Source of the DNA: Macrostomum hystrix | Taxonomy: Eukaryota > Platyhelminthes > Macrostomidae | DNA: 64,000 nucleotides | Direction of reading: 5' to 3' | Assembly (NCBI GenBank): GCA_950097015.1 | Contig: CATNEN010000008.1 | Location: forward strand, 248,001-312,000 | Shown here: one piece after another, positions 45,964 through 58,391 of the stretch | Layout of the letters: each line of letters opens with the position of its first letter | Position numbering within the stretch: the first letter of the stretch is position 1 | Translations under genes and position numbers: made by a program | The notes under the pieces: model-generated | Database searches by the model: none | What the model was told of the DNA's origin: nothing | Seen by the model: the letters and a program-made list of their open reading frames with translations, nothing else

Positions 45964-46445
45964 GGTACCTCTAGCCCTGGCTGGAGGGAAAGGTGTCACC
46001 CTTTGACCTTAACAGGGTATGCGGCCAGTCCGCAGCGTTCGTGCACCTGTGCGTGATCAGGTACCTCTGGCTACGGCTCTGAGGGAAAGGTGTCACCCTT
46101 TGACCTTAACAGGGTATGCGGCCAGTCCGCAGCTTTCGTGCACCTGTGCGTGATCAGGTACCTCTGGCTACGGCTCTGAGGGAAAGGTGTCACCCTTTGA
46201 CCTTAACAGGGTATGCGGCCAGTCCGCAGCTTTCGTGCACCTGTGCGTGATCAGGTACCTCTGGCTACGGCTCTGAGGGAAAGGTGTCACCCTTTGACCT
46301 TAACAGGGTATGTGGCCAGTCCGCAGCTTTCGTGCACCTGTGCGTGATCAGGTACCTCTGGCTACGGCTCTGAGGGACAGGTGTCACCCTTCGACCTCAA
46401 CAGGGTACGCAGCCAGTCTGCGGGCCTGGCACTGCTCTAGGTGTC
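45964..46445 (+). promoter_or_regulatory. Five tandem 97-bp 5'-UTR monomers of the retrotransposon
   Basis: GGTACCT recurs at 45964, 46060, 46157, 46254 and 46351. Each monomer contains GAGGGAAAGGTGTCACCC, TTTGACCTTAACAGGGTATG, GGCCAGTCCGCAG and TTCGTGCACCTGTGCGTGAT. The middle copies are almost identical; the first and last are diverged. Position and style match promoter monomers of some mammalian L1 elements; promoter activity is inferred. Confidence 0.85.
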
Positions 46446-46555
46446 CTCTTATGCCTGAGGTCTCACCGCGCTGAGGGGCTGAAAGGTCCAGGGAGTCTAT
46501 CCGGCCATTAGCGGTTTTTATTTTTATTTTTTCTTTCTCTTCTTTCCAGCGACCT

Positions 46556-48042
46556 ATGGAGTCCCACTATAGCTCCAGCACGTCCCAGGACCCTGCTGAA
46601 ACGCTGACCCCGGCCGGCGACGCAGATCCTCAGGACCAGCGCCAGGGCGACACCGGTTCCACCGGCGCCCAAAATCCATCCTGCTCTTCCGCCACTCAGG
46701 AAAACACCAGAGCGGCTGGATCAAAGAGCAAACGCTCCCCTTCCACGCAAGCCCGCAGCTTCGCCCGCCTCCAGGAATTCCGGCGGCGTAAACAGGAAGT
46801 ACGGTTGGCTGCGAAATCCGCGCCAACCACCGCCTCCGAGGAGGGGGCCGGCAACTCTGCGAACATCGCGGAGGAACCGGCACCCAACAAGGAGGCGGAC
46901 TCCTCGCGCCGTCCGAGAAACCCGGAAGCGCGGAAAAGTGCCGCCCAGGCCTCTGGGGAGTCCGGTTCCTCTCGCGGCGGAACCTCTCACAGTCATCCGG
47001 AAACTCCGACGACTGCTGGGGGCCCGTTGCGGGAGGCGCCGGCCAAACCACAAGGCCAAAGCGCACTTACGCTGCTATGGCAAAGAGGCAGCCGGCCTTG
47101 GTTATCCGAGGCCAGGAGACGCCCCTCTCAACAGCGCAACTCGACCAGATCTGGCGCAGATTGGATTCCCATCTGGTCAAACTGGCACTGAGCGGCACTG
47201 TGCTGCACGTCCTGAAGACCGACATCCAGGACCAAGCCCTCATTGTCCAGCCTGCCGACAACCAGTCCGGACAGCAACTCCTCGAGATGCTGAAATCCTT
47301 CGACTGGGGCACGGAAATGGGCAACCTGTTTATCTACAGGGAGGACGAGCGCCCCCAGACACACCGTCATCGTGTTTGGATCCCAGCTCGCAGCGCCATC
47401 ACCAACGCCGGAGAACTGCGTCGCCTGCTGTTGGCAATCCACCCGGATCTGCCAGCAAACGGTGTCGTGGTTCATGAAACCATCACCAGATCTGGTGGAG
47501 ACGGTTTCACGGCCATCCTAGGATTGTCGGACAGCTGGATGCTCCGCTGCCCAGACATGTCCTACATCAGTGCAGGCCTCACTCGAATGCAGATTTTCAG
47601 CTTCGAGTCCGATGCCACTCGCCCGCCGCCCCCGGAAAAGCGGAAACGGACGGACCAGAGCTCTGCCGGGCCCCTGCGCCCTGGAACACAGACTCCTGGT
47701 CGTCACGACCACTCCGAGGATGCGGACCCTATCAGGGGCAAAGCCGCGCGAGCCGCAACGACAGGCGGACGTGGTAAGGGCCGGAAACCCGCCCGCAACA
47801 CCATCCGTACTGGCCTGACTCAGCGCGCCAGAGAGCTGTCGGACCCCAACAGTGGACGCCACAGCAGCACCCCCCGGCCCAATGTTTCATCGGAACCCCC
47901 GGCGGAAAACCGGGCTGAGGATACGGACGCCGCTGTTGCGGCAGCCCCGGCCTCAGCTCTGGATCCGATTCAGGAGGAACCGATGGAGCTCGGGCAAAAC
48001 ACCGGCGAGGACGAGGAATCGCTCCTGAACAACTCGCCGTAG
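46556..48042 (+). CDS. Retrotransposon ORF1 (two overlapping frames)
   Basis: The first frame 46556-47191 starts ATG GAG TCC and encodes a polar S/T/P/R-rich segment. The second, 47077-48042, continues with MAKRQPALVIRGQE, a folded-looking part (LDQIWRRLDSHLVKLALSG to WMLRCPDMSYISAGL) and a basic, proline-rich end. The frames overlap by 115 nt and differ by -1. No CCHC knuckles were seen. ORF1 proteins usually bind element RNA. The break may be a mutation, a sequencing indel or a frameshift site. Confidence 0.7.
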
Positions 48043-48077
48043 GCCAGCAGATAGCCGCACGGACCGCCCCTCCTGGG

Positions 48078-51000
48078 GTGAGCTTCCTGCAGCTGAACCT
48101 GCACCACTACATCGCGGCCTCGACCAACCTGGCGCGTGTGGTGGACTTCGAAAAACCGGGCATCATCCTCCTCCAAGAGCTCTGGACGAAGAAAGGTAAG
48201 ATTCCGAACATTCCTGCAGGTTTTGACTGTTTTTTCATGCCCCAAAACCCCAGGGCTGCTGTGTTCGCGACTACCGATCTCAAAGCTTGGTATAGACCAG
48301 ACCTCTCTGACAAAGACCTCTGTGTCATCCAAACCAACCACATTCTCCCGAACCGCACCGTCATCATCGCCTCTATCTACATTCCTGGTGACGGTCCTGC
48401 GGTTCCGCCCAGTCTCACTTCCCTCGTGGACTACTGCTCAGACCGCGACTTTGAGCTGCTGGTGGCAGGCGACATTAACGCCCACCACACCCACTGTGGC
48501 AGTGTTACTTCAAACTGCAGAGGCGAGGATCTCCTTGCCTACATCTGCACCACCGATATTGAGTTCTGCAACTCGGGTGGCACACCCACCTTCGACAATG
48601 GGCGATGGACGGAGGTCCTTGACACCAACCTCGCCTCTCAGGGCCTGATCCCTCTGATCAGGAACTGGCAGGTGTGGGACGAAGAGGAATCTCTGTCTGA
48701 CCATCGCTTCATTCGTTTCCGGCTGCAAAGCTCCTACTCCAAGCCTGGTATTCTGTGGAAAAGGAACACCCGGAATACTGACTGGACGGCCTTTGCGGAA
48801 TCCGTGAAGCGCCAAACCAACCAGTTAGAACCCGTTGTTCCTGCCACCTGTCAAGAAGTGGACGACCTGGCTGATCTACTCAGCATGACCATCTTGACAG
48901 CTCATGAAACCTCTTGCCCCCTTAAAGCCTACAAAGGCAAAAAATCCGCTCCCTGGTGGAACCCAGCGCTTGGAACCCTCCGGCGCAAGGCCAAATCCCT
49001 CCAGCGGATTGCGCGAAAAAGCAAGGACCAAGCTGACCTGACCGCCTACCAGAATGCGATTCGCGACTTTAAGCGTGACACCAGGAAAGCGAAGTCCGAA
49101 AAGTGGCGCCAATACTGCTCCAAGCTGGAGGGCGCCCGCCCAACTTCTCGCGTTGTAAAAGCGCTCACTCTTGACAAAATGTCGAAGCTCTCAGTGATCA
49201 AAAGACCGGACGGCCGGCTTGCTGAGAATCCTGGCGAATCGCTCGACATCATGCTCGCCAGCGCTTTCCCTCAGACTGCGCCGCTTCAGGACCCGCCGGA
49301 CCACACTCCGGGCGGACACATCCTTGCGACAACTATTATCACTAGAGAACGGACAGCTCGCGCTGCTAATTCCTTCTCGCCTTTTAAGTCGCCTGGACCT
49401 GACAACATTTACCCCGCCTTCCTTCATGAAGCGGTGAAAAATGACAGGTTCCTCGGCCTCCTTTGCAACCTGTTCAAGGCCTGTATCACCCTCGGGTACG
49501 TACCCAGGTCTTGGCAGGAAGCCACTATCGTCTTCATCCCCAAACCTGGGAAGGGAGACTACCATTCCGCCAAAGCCTTCCGCCCCATCAGCTTAACATC
49601 CTTCTTTCTTAAGCTGCTTGAAAGGCTTGTTCTTTGGCGCCTCCTTCACGTTGAGCTGAGGAACTCCCCGCTCTCCGCCAACCAGCACGCTTTTCGATCC
49701 GGACGTTCCATCGAAAGTGCTCTGCATGCCATTGTCGACAAGCTGGAGCGCGCCGTGCTTGGCACCGGTTTTGCTCTCGATTCCTCGACATTGATGGTGC
49801 CTTCGACAATGTGCTTTTCGGAGCCTTTAGGCGAGCCCTGGAACGCCGGGCTACGCACGAGCACCTCACCCGCTGGATCATGTATATGATCTCTCACCGA
49901 ACTGCCACCTCGCACCTGCTTGGCCACTCCCGTTCTGTGAATGTCCAGAAGGGAGGCCCGCAGGGTGGCATTCTCAGTCCGATCCTTTGGAACCTTGTCA
50001 TGGACGAGCTGCTCTGCAGCCCTGACCCGGACCCGGTCCAAAAAATCGGCTATGCTGACGACGTCACCGCCACCGTGGCCGGACCGTCTCCCCCGGTTCT
50101 TAGAGACCATTTGCAAGCTTTCATCCACCGTGCCGAGCGCTGGGCCCATAGCTGCGGCCTCAAACTCTCTGAGTCCAAGACCGTCGCCATTATGTTCACC
50201 AGCAAACGAAACTGGAGGATTGAGCCTCTCCTTCTCTATGACAAACCCATCGCCATGGAGAAGCAAACCAGATGCTTAGGTGTCATCCTCGACCACAGGT
50301 TGAGCTGGACACCTCACGTCAAATTCAAAACCCGCAAAGCTCTTGCGACGCTCGCGCAGATCCGCAGAGCCTTCGGCGCCACCTGGGGCCTCACCCCCCG
50401 CCGTCTCTGGTGGATTTACACTACCATTGTAAGACCGGCCATCTCTTTTGCCGGCTTCATCTGGAATAGTGCCCTGGAGACCAAAGGGGTCCTGGAGGCC
50501 CTAAACAAGGTGCAGGGCCGTGCTTGTCGAGCCATCATGAGTGCGGCACCCTCCACTCCCTTCGCTGGCATGAATGCCTTCCTGGACCTTCCCCCTTTAG
50601 ATCTTTTTATCAAGGGGGAAGCGATAAAGACGGCTCGTCGTCTTCTGGACGCGGGCATCTCCATCCGGAAGCAACTTGCCTTCAGCAAGCGGAACCTCCA
50701 GCCCCATGGCGACCTCAGCCTACGGGACCTGGACGCAGCAGGAGGTCTCAAAATTCTCTCAGACGGAATCCCGTCGACGCTGTGCCCACCGCTAAAATTC
50801 AAAACCAGCATTCCGCCTCGCCAGGAAGTACGTGACCACGGCCAACCCCGTGAAATTCACTGCTTCACCGACGGATCGCAAATCAACTCGGTCTCTGGTT
50901 TCGGCTACTGCATTATGTCCGGAGGGAAAACTGTGGCGACCTTCTCCCAGCACACCGGCATAAACTCTACCGTTTTCCAGAACGAAGTTCTCGCCATCAG

Positions 51001-51778
51001 CTCCTGCGCCCTGGAGCTGATCAACCAAAACGTCCACGGAGCAGAAATCTTCCTCCACTCGGACAGCCAGGCGGCGATCCATGCCCTTGGACGCACGCAC
51101 ACCTGCTCGCGCACAGTCCTCGACTGCGTCGCGCAACTCAACCGCTTAGGGACCCACAACAAGGTGTCCCTAAGGTGGATTCCAGGGCACTCTGGCCACC
51201 CTGGTAACGAATTGGCCGACAGCCTCGCCAAGGCCGGTTCGACGGGTTCGCTTTTTGGCCCCGTGCCTGCGGTCTCCACCCCTACCGCCGTCGTCAACAC
51301 CCGGATTAACCAGTGGGTGACCTCTAAGCACAAGGACAGATGGATCAATACCGCCGATTGTCGGCAGTCTCGCGCTGCTGTCCCTTGTCCCTCCACTGCC
51401 CTTCGCAAAGCCTTGCTTGGACTGAACCGCAAGGACATCAGGGCAGTTACCATGGCCCTCTCTGGCCATGGCTGTTTCGCCAGGCACCGCTTCCTGCAGG
51501 GCAAAATCCGCAGTGAGGAATGCCCCTTCTGCCTCTCCTATGTTGAGGATGCAGAGCATTTTATTTGCGACTGCCCCGCCTTCACTCAGGACAGGCTCAC
51601 CTATCTCGGCCCAAACCCGGATCTCCCCGACGTTTTCAGGCCTGAGAACATCTGCCAGCTCGTCCGATACCTGAGGGCCACCGGGCGAGCAACCCTCCAC
51701 CTCCTGGACTCTCCGGAGGAGGACCGCGCTGCGGACGCCGGCACCACCGGATCCCCCTGCGCGACACCGCAGCTTTAG
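48078..51778 (+). CDS. Retrotransposon ORF2: APE endonuclease, reverse transcriptase, RNase H, zinc finger; one frameshift
   Basis: The frame starts without ATG downstream of ORF1 (open from before 48078). The APE domain has [22 protein letters not shown] and LSDHRFIRF catalytic positions. The RT starts around [14 protein letters not shown], with [17 protein letters not shown]. The frame changes by -1 near 49780, inside the DxDGAFDNV motif region. The second frame (from before 49811 to 51778) carries [13 protein letters not shown] and the YADD active site. RNase H follows with FTDGS, NEVLAIS, HSDSQAA and GHPGNELAD, then a C-terminal CPFC..H..C finger. Apart from the single shift no stop interrupts it, so inactivation is recent or artefactual. 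Confidence 0.9.
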
Positions 51779-51875
51779 TTGCCCGTGGTCGCCAGGGGCT
51801 AGCGGAATGGGCGGCAACGCCTCCCCGCTGCATCCGGAAGATGCCCCCTGCAGCGAAGTTAAGTTAAGTTAAGTG

Positions 51876-53651
51876 TCAGCTTGTTTGTCCTTCTATCTCT
51901 CCGTGTTGTTTTTCAGTGCTTATTTTGGATTTTTAGACGCGTGTTTTTTAAGCTAAAAGTCAACCCACGCCAAGCCGGGCCGGACCAGCCGGGGGAGCGG
52001 ACGCCCACCACCCCGCGAGCGCTACCACTTGGCTACAGTCCCGGCCAATCAGCGAACGACCCGGCCTCACTATCTGTCGACCCTCGGCAAGAAGCAACCC
52101 CGGCGCTCAGAACGGCGGTCGCGAGTCTACTGTGATTTGTCGCCTTGGCTCAAGCTACAGCCAGGCATCCACCTCGCCGATCGACCTAATTTGGGGTTAA
52201 CATGACTCTTATATAAAAGGAAGCGTGTTTTTGCAGTGACTTTTTATCGTTCTCCGCAATTCGCCTCACACTGTGAGAAGCACGTGAAAGCTAGTCCACT
52301 TTGTTTGTCTCTCCCCGCCCGACCACGCTCCGCTTGTTCAGTTAGGTAGCTTTCGGCGCTACGCGTCTTGAGAGTGCGCCGCTGACAAGGGTGGTCTAGA
52401 TAGGCGCTTGTTGTCGAAGTGCAGTACGTGCTCTCTTCGGAGACTCCGCCGTCAGGCAGAAGGAGTGCCAACCGATAGGATCTGTCGGGGCAGCGCTGAA
52501 AGCAGAGACAACCGGAGCCTCTCGGGAAGAGTAGGGCGCGGATTAGGCCAGTTTAAGTAAAATTGTTATATCCAATTTCCCCGGACCAAAAGTTGCTTTT
52601 CACTGTGAGCGCGCTATAATTGCTTTCTGTGCGAATATCCTCATTCTGTCGGTGGAAATTTTTAATCAAGTTGAGCAAGTAAACGAGATTCAAATAAATT
52701 CCTATTCTTATCTGGCGTCGGCGAGGCACAAAAAACTGATTAACTCACTCCCAATAAATTTATTCGAGTCTTCGTGTTCATACTGTGTTATTCTTTTTTT
52801 AATTGGGAGTTTCGCCGGGCTGGAGGACGACACGACATCGCTTATCTGCAACACCGCTTCGCTCGCTACCCCAGTCTCTTAAGGCTATTTATTTTCAGAT
52901 TTCCCCTGCTGCTATTGAAACGATTGGTAGAACATTGGTGTTTGACAGGTTGCTTTTGACCTTGGCCCCTTGCAACAGACATGTTCATATGAAAATTGGC
53001 CTCAGCATGGCTTAGAAAATGATTGCCAATTGAGCAAATATCGGATTTACTTATTTCACACCCACAAAGTCATGTCAAGTCAATTACTTGCTCAGAGAAA
53101 TATACCCTTGAAGTTAGTTCACACCCATGCTTTAATTGGATTCTGATTCTGTTCTAGAAAAGAATAATGATCGACAACGAACAATCTAAAACTAACACTA
53201 ACATTCGGGTGACAACAACTATTCGGCATAGCAAAATATTTTAACTATTTACTTTAAAGCCGAATTTGAGTCGTTCCCCGGGCATTTCACAACGCATGCG
53301 GCTCACTCAATCGGTTAGATGTGTTATGCATTGCCAAATACGCTGCTGATGGCTTGGATAATCAAAGAAACAATGTCCGATGCAATCAACGAGCCGTATA
53401 GTTCAACAGCCAGTTCAATAGCTAGTTCGCACATGAACTATTCCATATATGTTCTAGAGTTTCATTGTTTATTTTTCATTGGCATTCGTGCCCTAAGATA
53501 AGAAAGCTATCGTGTTTTCATTTCTATTTCGCTAAGACACTTGACGGCAGCAAAACAACGGAGCATGCGGAGGCAACATTCCGATTTTGGATCAGTACAG
53601 GTTTGGAGGGCCAAACATCACAAAACTAAAAGTTCATCCAGTTTTCTATAC
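51876..53651. other. Spacer; GC-rich 51.95-52.55 kb block of unknown origin
   Basis: No protein gene. The block 51955-52555 is GC-rich with many CpG, a TATA box at 52210 and sharp change to AT-rich sequence after 52560. It could be a solo LTR, a promoter or another repeat. The rest is AT-rich without features. Confidence 0.4.
52210..52220 (+). promoter_or_regulatory. Putative TATA box (tatataaaagg)
   Basis: Canonical TATAAAAGG context within the GC-rich block. The sequence 25-35 bp downstream (around 52240) would be the start site. No coding gene follows within 1.4 kb on this strand. Confidence 0.35.
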
Positions 53652-55369
53652 TCAGTAGACCTTGACGAACTTCTCCCAGACGCCGCTCTTCTCGATGGCG
53701 TCGCCGACGCTGGCATCGGCGAAGTCCAGCATGCGGCAGCGAGCCTCGGCCCGGTTGAACAGAGCCGCCCGGCACTCCCAGCGGGCAGCGCACAGGCGAA
53801 CGCAGAGCAGCCTTCGCTGCACCGACTGCAGCTCCGTGTAGCAGTAGTAGGGCGTGATGTCGCCCAGCTGCAGGAAGCTGGCTCGACGGAAGGTGCCGCT
53901 GTTCGGCGTCGCCACGGGCTGGCAGACGAAGCCTAACAAAAAATTCGAGCGAAAGTCGCAGAGGCGGCCGCTCTGCAGACCCAGCATGTCGTCTGAGCTG
54001 TCCACGTTGTTGGGTGTGTCAGGGTGCCAATCGGTGCTCGGTGCAATGAACTCACTTCCGTTCGCCATGCGCCAGCCGGTCCTGGGGTGTAAAAGTCGTA
54101 TGACAGCCAAATTTCAGTTTGGCATGAAGTTTCAAGACCTGAAATATTATGCATGTGTTTTAATTCTTTCGTATTGTCGGCCGTTCGCCAACGCGGTAGT
54201 GGGGGTTCGGGTACGGACCGCCCAAAGCTTGCCGGGGGTAGAGGGGGGGAAGCAGCGACCCTCGAGGCGTCCAGACACTCCGAGGAGAGACGGGATGGAC
54301 TTGGTGCGTACCGACACTCGCTAAGCCCTGACTGAAGGTTTTGACTGCGAGCGGGTAGCCACTTGACAGCCCAAGAGAGAGGTAGATGATGGTCTGGAAG
54401 CGTACCGACACTTCGCAGACTCGAGGAAGACTCTGGAGGAGAAGGATGATGGTGAGTTTTTGGCAGCAGCCGAGGCTGGGCAGAGGAATAAGATTCGATA
54501 ATAAAGAAATAAATAACGCGTGAAAGCTTTTCTTACCGGGAGGGGTTGAACGTTGAACTCATGCAATAAATTGTGCTTCAGGCTGCGTCGTTTATTATGG
54601 ATTCTACTTTCTAATGTTGTATTAGCTTCGCCAACGTTCTCGCCCTAGTACTCTGGAGGCGCGGGGGCTGGCTACGGGCACCGCGCGCAAATAAATAACA
54701 GCGTGGGGTGGGGCGAGGGCATAGGGCTGGACGGGGTAGGGCTAAGCCACGCAGGGCTGGGGTGGTAGCAAACAGGGCTGGGCTGGGGTCGGCTGCAAGC
54801 CGAGAGAGAGAGAAGGAGACCGGCTAGCCAATCAGAAGCCTCCTTGGCGAGAGGCCTGATTGGACTAGCGAGGACGGCACAGGGGACAGCCAATGGGCGA
54901 ATGACAAACACGCCAACGGAGGGTGGCCTAAGCCGGGGCCGGGCAGAACCGGATTGAGCAGGCGGCCGGGGTGGAGGGGTGGAGACGCAGGGGTCGGGGC
55001 AAGGTCGTTATGAGACGCAGCTCACAACACATGTACGTTCTGTTCACTGTGTTTAGAGTATGTCTGCAGTAAATTTCAAACCTGTTGGTAAGTCGCTCCT
55101 CCAGCATGTCGGTGACACCGATCCACAGTATGACGGACCTGTTTGAGAAGGGCGCAGCAGCCCGAATGGCCGACGGCTCCATCGCCAGCTCGCCGCGAGC
55201 CTCTTGGCACAGACGGGCTGCCTGGCACCAGCCGACTGCGGCTGTGGTGTTCACGAGCAGGCAGAAGCCGGACACGGACTGGAAGGGCGGCTGGCAGGAC
55301 AGCAGGCTGTGTGTGTGTACAGGCGAGCAGACTCAGCACGAACAAAAGGATCGGAATAGGTAATGACAT
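53652..55369 (-). pseudogene. CTLD-PAN lectin copy 4, frameshifted in exon 1
   Basis: Exon 2 (54081-53652, 430 nt) is intact and reads RTGWRMANGSEFIAPSTDWH, TPNNVDSSDDMLGL and the standard PAN-like tail. Exon 1 (55369-55082) is 288 nt, four more than the intact 284. The codons after the signal peptide LLFVLSLLACT have become a short CA run (acacacacac near 55310-55320), which moves the frame before CQPPFQS. The donor is still AG|GTTTGA. The intron (about 1 kb) contains an unclassified GC-rich insertion. The protein cannot be made in full as read. Confidence 0.82.
54165..55000. other. GC-rich insertion in the intron of lectin copy 4
   Basis: Purine-rich GGGGCTGG/GGGCTGGG words, two CCAAT contexts (AGCCAATCAG near 54827, AGCCAATGGG near 54888) and AATAAATAAC at 54508 and 54688. 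Related introns in copies 2, 3, 5 and 6 are 150-520 bp and lack it. Possibly an LTR or other transposon remnant; no termini were proven. Confidence 0.4.
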
Positions 55370-56233
55370 GCATCCTGGCTTCAGGAGCAAGCCTTTGCTT
55401 CTGCCTTGAGTTTTTTTCAGCTTATCAAAACTTTTCTTTCTCAACGTAGTCTTCCTTTTTATAGATAGAATTCTTTTTTGTATTTCTCAGAGATTTTTCC
55501 TTCCTTCTTAAGCAAACCCTTAAGGATTTTAACCTAAACCTAAACCTAAGCGTTAAACCTAACGCTCCCACCAATGAATTCGACTGTATTGCACAGGTGC
55601 ATAGCAGGTATTGCTATCAATTTAATAAAATTACTGAGTTGACAGGCAGGCTTGCTGATAGCTCAAAAAATCCTTCAAAAAACTGAAGGGCTTCTTCATT
55701 TTTAAGAGAGACCCATATCACTCGTTAAATCCAGAACTGGATGGCTGGTTTCTACTGCGCGAATCATACCTAAATTGGCAAACAAACCAGCGCCAAAATT
55801 AACTGAAGATTCTTCAGCCATGTGTCACCGTTTCAGCAGCAGTCCCTAGTTGCTTCTCCTCTACTTTGCAATGGCTTTTCCTAATTCGACTTGTGCATTG
55901 GCTGCAACAACGCTTTGCTGGCGTGAATAACAAGACAGTGTCATAGTTGCGTAGTCTCAATATCAGGGCTGCTTTAGCCAGAGCGGCGGGGGATAAGTAA
56001 TTATCATCGAAAATGAACCAGGTAGCTGCACTCCACTGTGTTTTGCGATGCCGAATCGCGCAGAAATTAAATTCTGAGCCTCGGTCTCTGACACTGTTTA
56101 TTTGCTATAGACTAATGGCCCTTACTTGTAGTTACGTTTTTTCGCTTACGTCCAATTATACACAGCAGCCGAGCGAGCTGCGTGCGAGTGCGTCGCCGAA
56201 GCTGTTTCGGCGACCGAGAGCCCCGTGAGCCAG
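55370..56233. other. Spacer, no gene seen
   Basis: Contains a short CCTAAA repeat (aacctaaacctaaacctaag near 55530-55550). Nothing coding recognised. Confidence 0.35.
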
Positions 56234-57430
56234 TCAGCGTTGCGGCAGCAAGTCTTCACGTTCTTCACGAAAGACGGAGTTCTTCAGGTTCCTCACCGGA
56301 AGCGTGGCGTCCATGATGAGATGGTCGCGCGATTGGGACGGCATTAAACACGCAACGGCGAGTTGTTTGGCATGCAGAGTGCAGTGCTGTTTGACGGTAA
56401 GAAGCTGCGTCTTGTCATGCAGGTCTGCCTCAGCGCTTGCTGACACGCAGCTAGCAATGGCCCGCAGCGCATTGTTTTGGGCGACTTGGAGCCTGGACCT
56501 GCTTGTGTTGGAGATGAGGGTGGAACAGACTGGTGCAGCGTACTCGATAATTGGTCTGATGAGATCCTTAAAAGTGAGAAGCATAGTCTCCTTGTCACAG
56601 AGGCACCAGCCAGCGCGCGTAGAATTGAAATGCATGGCGGGCTCTTTGCGCTCCGAGAAGGCAGTGACTTTTAATCTTAAGTTTAGTGTCTAATGTCGAA
56701 ACCAAGAAATTTGGGGTGGGTCACATGCGGAAGGATGACCCCATTAACACGCACGTCCAGCTGGAGATTGTACTGTTTTTGGTCCAGCGTAAATAGCGTT
56801 GATTTGAAGGCCTCCGTAGCGGTAGTCAGCGGTCGAGTGATGGACAGGCAGGCTGTAGAGGTTGGCCAGGTGCAACGGCTTGGTTTGGTCCCTGAACATG
56901 CGCATGGAGAGATGCTACAAAGCCGCATTGCCCGGAACCCGCAGCCCCACCTCCACCTCTTCATGGGCCAGGCCGTGCCTGACAAGGGTGAGCAGCCGCC
57001 ATGGGAGCCGACTCCTCTCCGGTGCACGACCCTGTCGAGGAGATGGACTGTGTAACCGCGGAACTTCGATGTGGACTCACTCTCGGTAAGGTTGGACACT
57101 TGCTAGAGGGCAACGTCGATCTTGAGCTCCTCCAGCAGCCGTTCAAGTGCCTGTCGACGCACCTGCAGCCGGCTGAGGTTGCACTGTAGGATGCGGACAT
57201 CCGCTTGGATAAGACCTGAATTCGGCTCAACGTCCCCCGACTCAAGGAGCCAGCGGCGAGACCAGTCGGAGTTGGCCTGCCACCCGCCCTAAAACCCCCC
57301 TGCGGGTGGGGAGGGGCGGACGTCGAGGCGACATCCGCGTTTCCGGAGCATTTAGTGCAGACGAACATCAGCGACACCTTTCCCCACGAGAAGGGAGCTC
57401 CGTTTGACAGGCAAAACAATAATTTGTTTG
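56234..57430 (-). mobile_element. Decayed non-LTR retrotransposon, internally deleted
   Basis: Minus strand, 5' to 3': an APE-like start ILQCNLSRLQVRRQALE, LKIDVAL then an in-frame stop at about 57110; a jump to an RT fragment KSTLFTLDQKQYNLQ and PKFLGFD; then the C-terminal RT part LIRPIIEYAAPVCSTLI and LQVAQNNALRAI. The catalytic core between is missing and frames change repeatedly. This is Jockey-like in motif style and distinct from the 45.6-51.9 kb element. Confidence 0.75.
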
Positions 57431-58391
57431 GCCTTCGACTGTGGTGGCCCGCGACTCCGAGTGGACCCAGTTTTTTTCTGTGGCGCTGCTTCGCCAGGGC
57501 AACATTGGGTTACAGGGTTACACAACACTGGCAAGAGAATAGGACAGGCCCCTGGGCTCGGACGCAACCTATATGCCTGGAGAACCAACGGTGCCTGGCC
57601 TGCCTTCCAGGAAGTGCCTAGGTCCTAATGCTCAAGAAATCGTTGTCAGGACAATCTTGCAAAAATTTCTTCTGCTGAATGCAGGAAGCGTTTGTTTCTG
57701 TTAGAACGGAAATTATTTTGGTTATTTATAAAGCCTATTGTTCGTAGCTGAAAGAATGAAGGAACGAACTGAGACAGCCTGGCCTGTTCGCTTTTGCGGA
57801 AGTATCAGCCAACAAGCTTCCTGAAATTCATAGCTAAAATACCTGCAAAATACACTTGTATATCTGTGACTTTCTGAAAGTCGGCTAAATCCTTAGAAGA
57901 AATACAAGTAAACGAACTTGCAAAAGATTATCAGGTACAAAACTCGCAAAAACTTTGTGGCAAAATGTTCTAGAACATGCACAGACAATTTTGGGCATTA
58001 AGAAATACAGTAGTCAACTTTTGACACTGGATACTGTCAAGGATAATCACTTCTTTGAACAACCAATCAAGAGTAGTTACTTTTGAAGGCTGTCTGCAGC
58101 CGATCCAACAAGGCCTTGACTTCTCAAAAGGAGATCCGGTTATTTTGCAAATCAAATTTAGATTATTGGTATGTTAAAAAATATAAATTGGAATGCTAAA
58201 AGATTTTATTTTTTATTCGCCCTGTTTTTCACAAAGTTTTTTTGCTGACGAAAGTGCTTAAGTTATACTAGCGGATTGAAGCCTTATGCGACTGAGATCC
58301 TGCTGACAGAAGATAAAAGCTGCAGTACCAATATGAAAAATTTGTAGACTTTCCGAATCAAAAAGTTTCAACTACGAGCATAGCAGCAGTT
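57431..58391. other. Spacer, no gene seen
   Basis: GC content falls after 57640. Short frames only. Confidence 0.3.

Larger units (their letters stand above)
45650..51875 (+). mobile_element. Non-LTR retrotransposon with APE endonuclease, RT and RNase H
   Basis: A 5' region with five tandem 97-bp monomers is followed by ORF1, ORF2 and a short 3' UTR ending in aagttaagttaagttaagt. Domain content (APE, RT, RNase H, C-terminal zinc finger) places it in the I/R1/Jockey superfamily side of non-LTR elements; the GTTAA-repeat tail favours the I-like group. The left boundary is approximate and no target duplication was identified. Confidence 0.88.

Noticed and set aside
46554-47066. Minus-strand 170-codon frame opposite retrotransposon ORF1
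   Set aside because: Shadow of the GC-rich ORF1; no independent domain.
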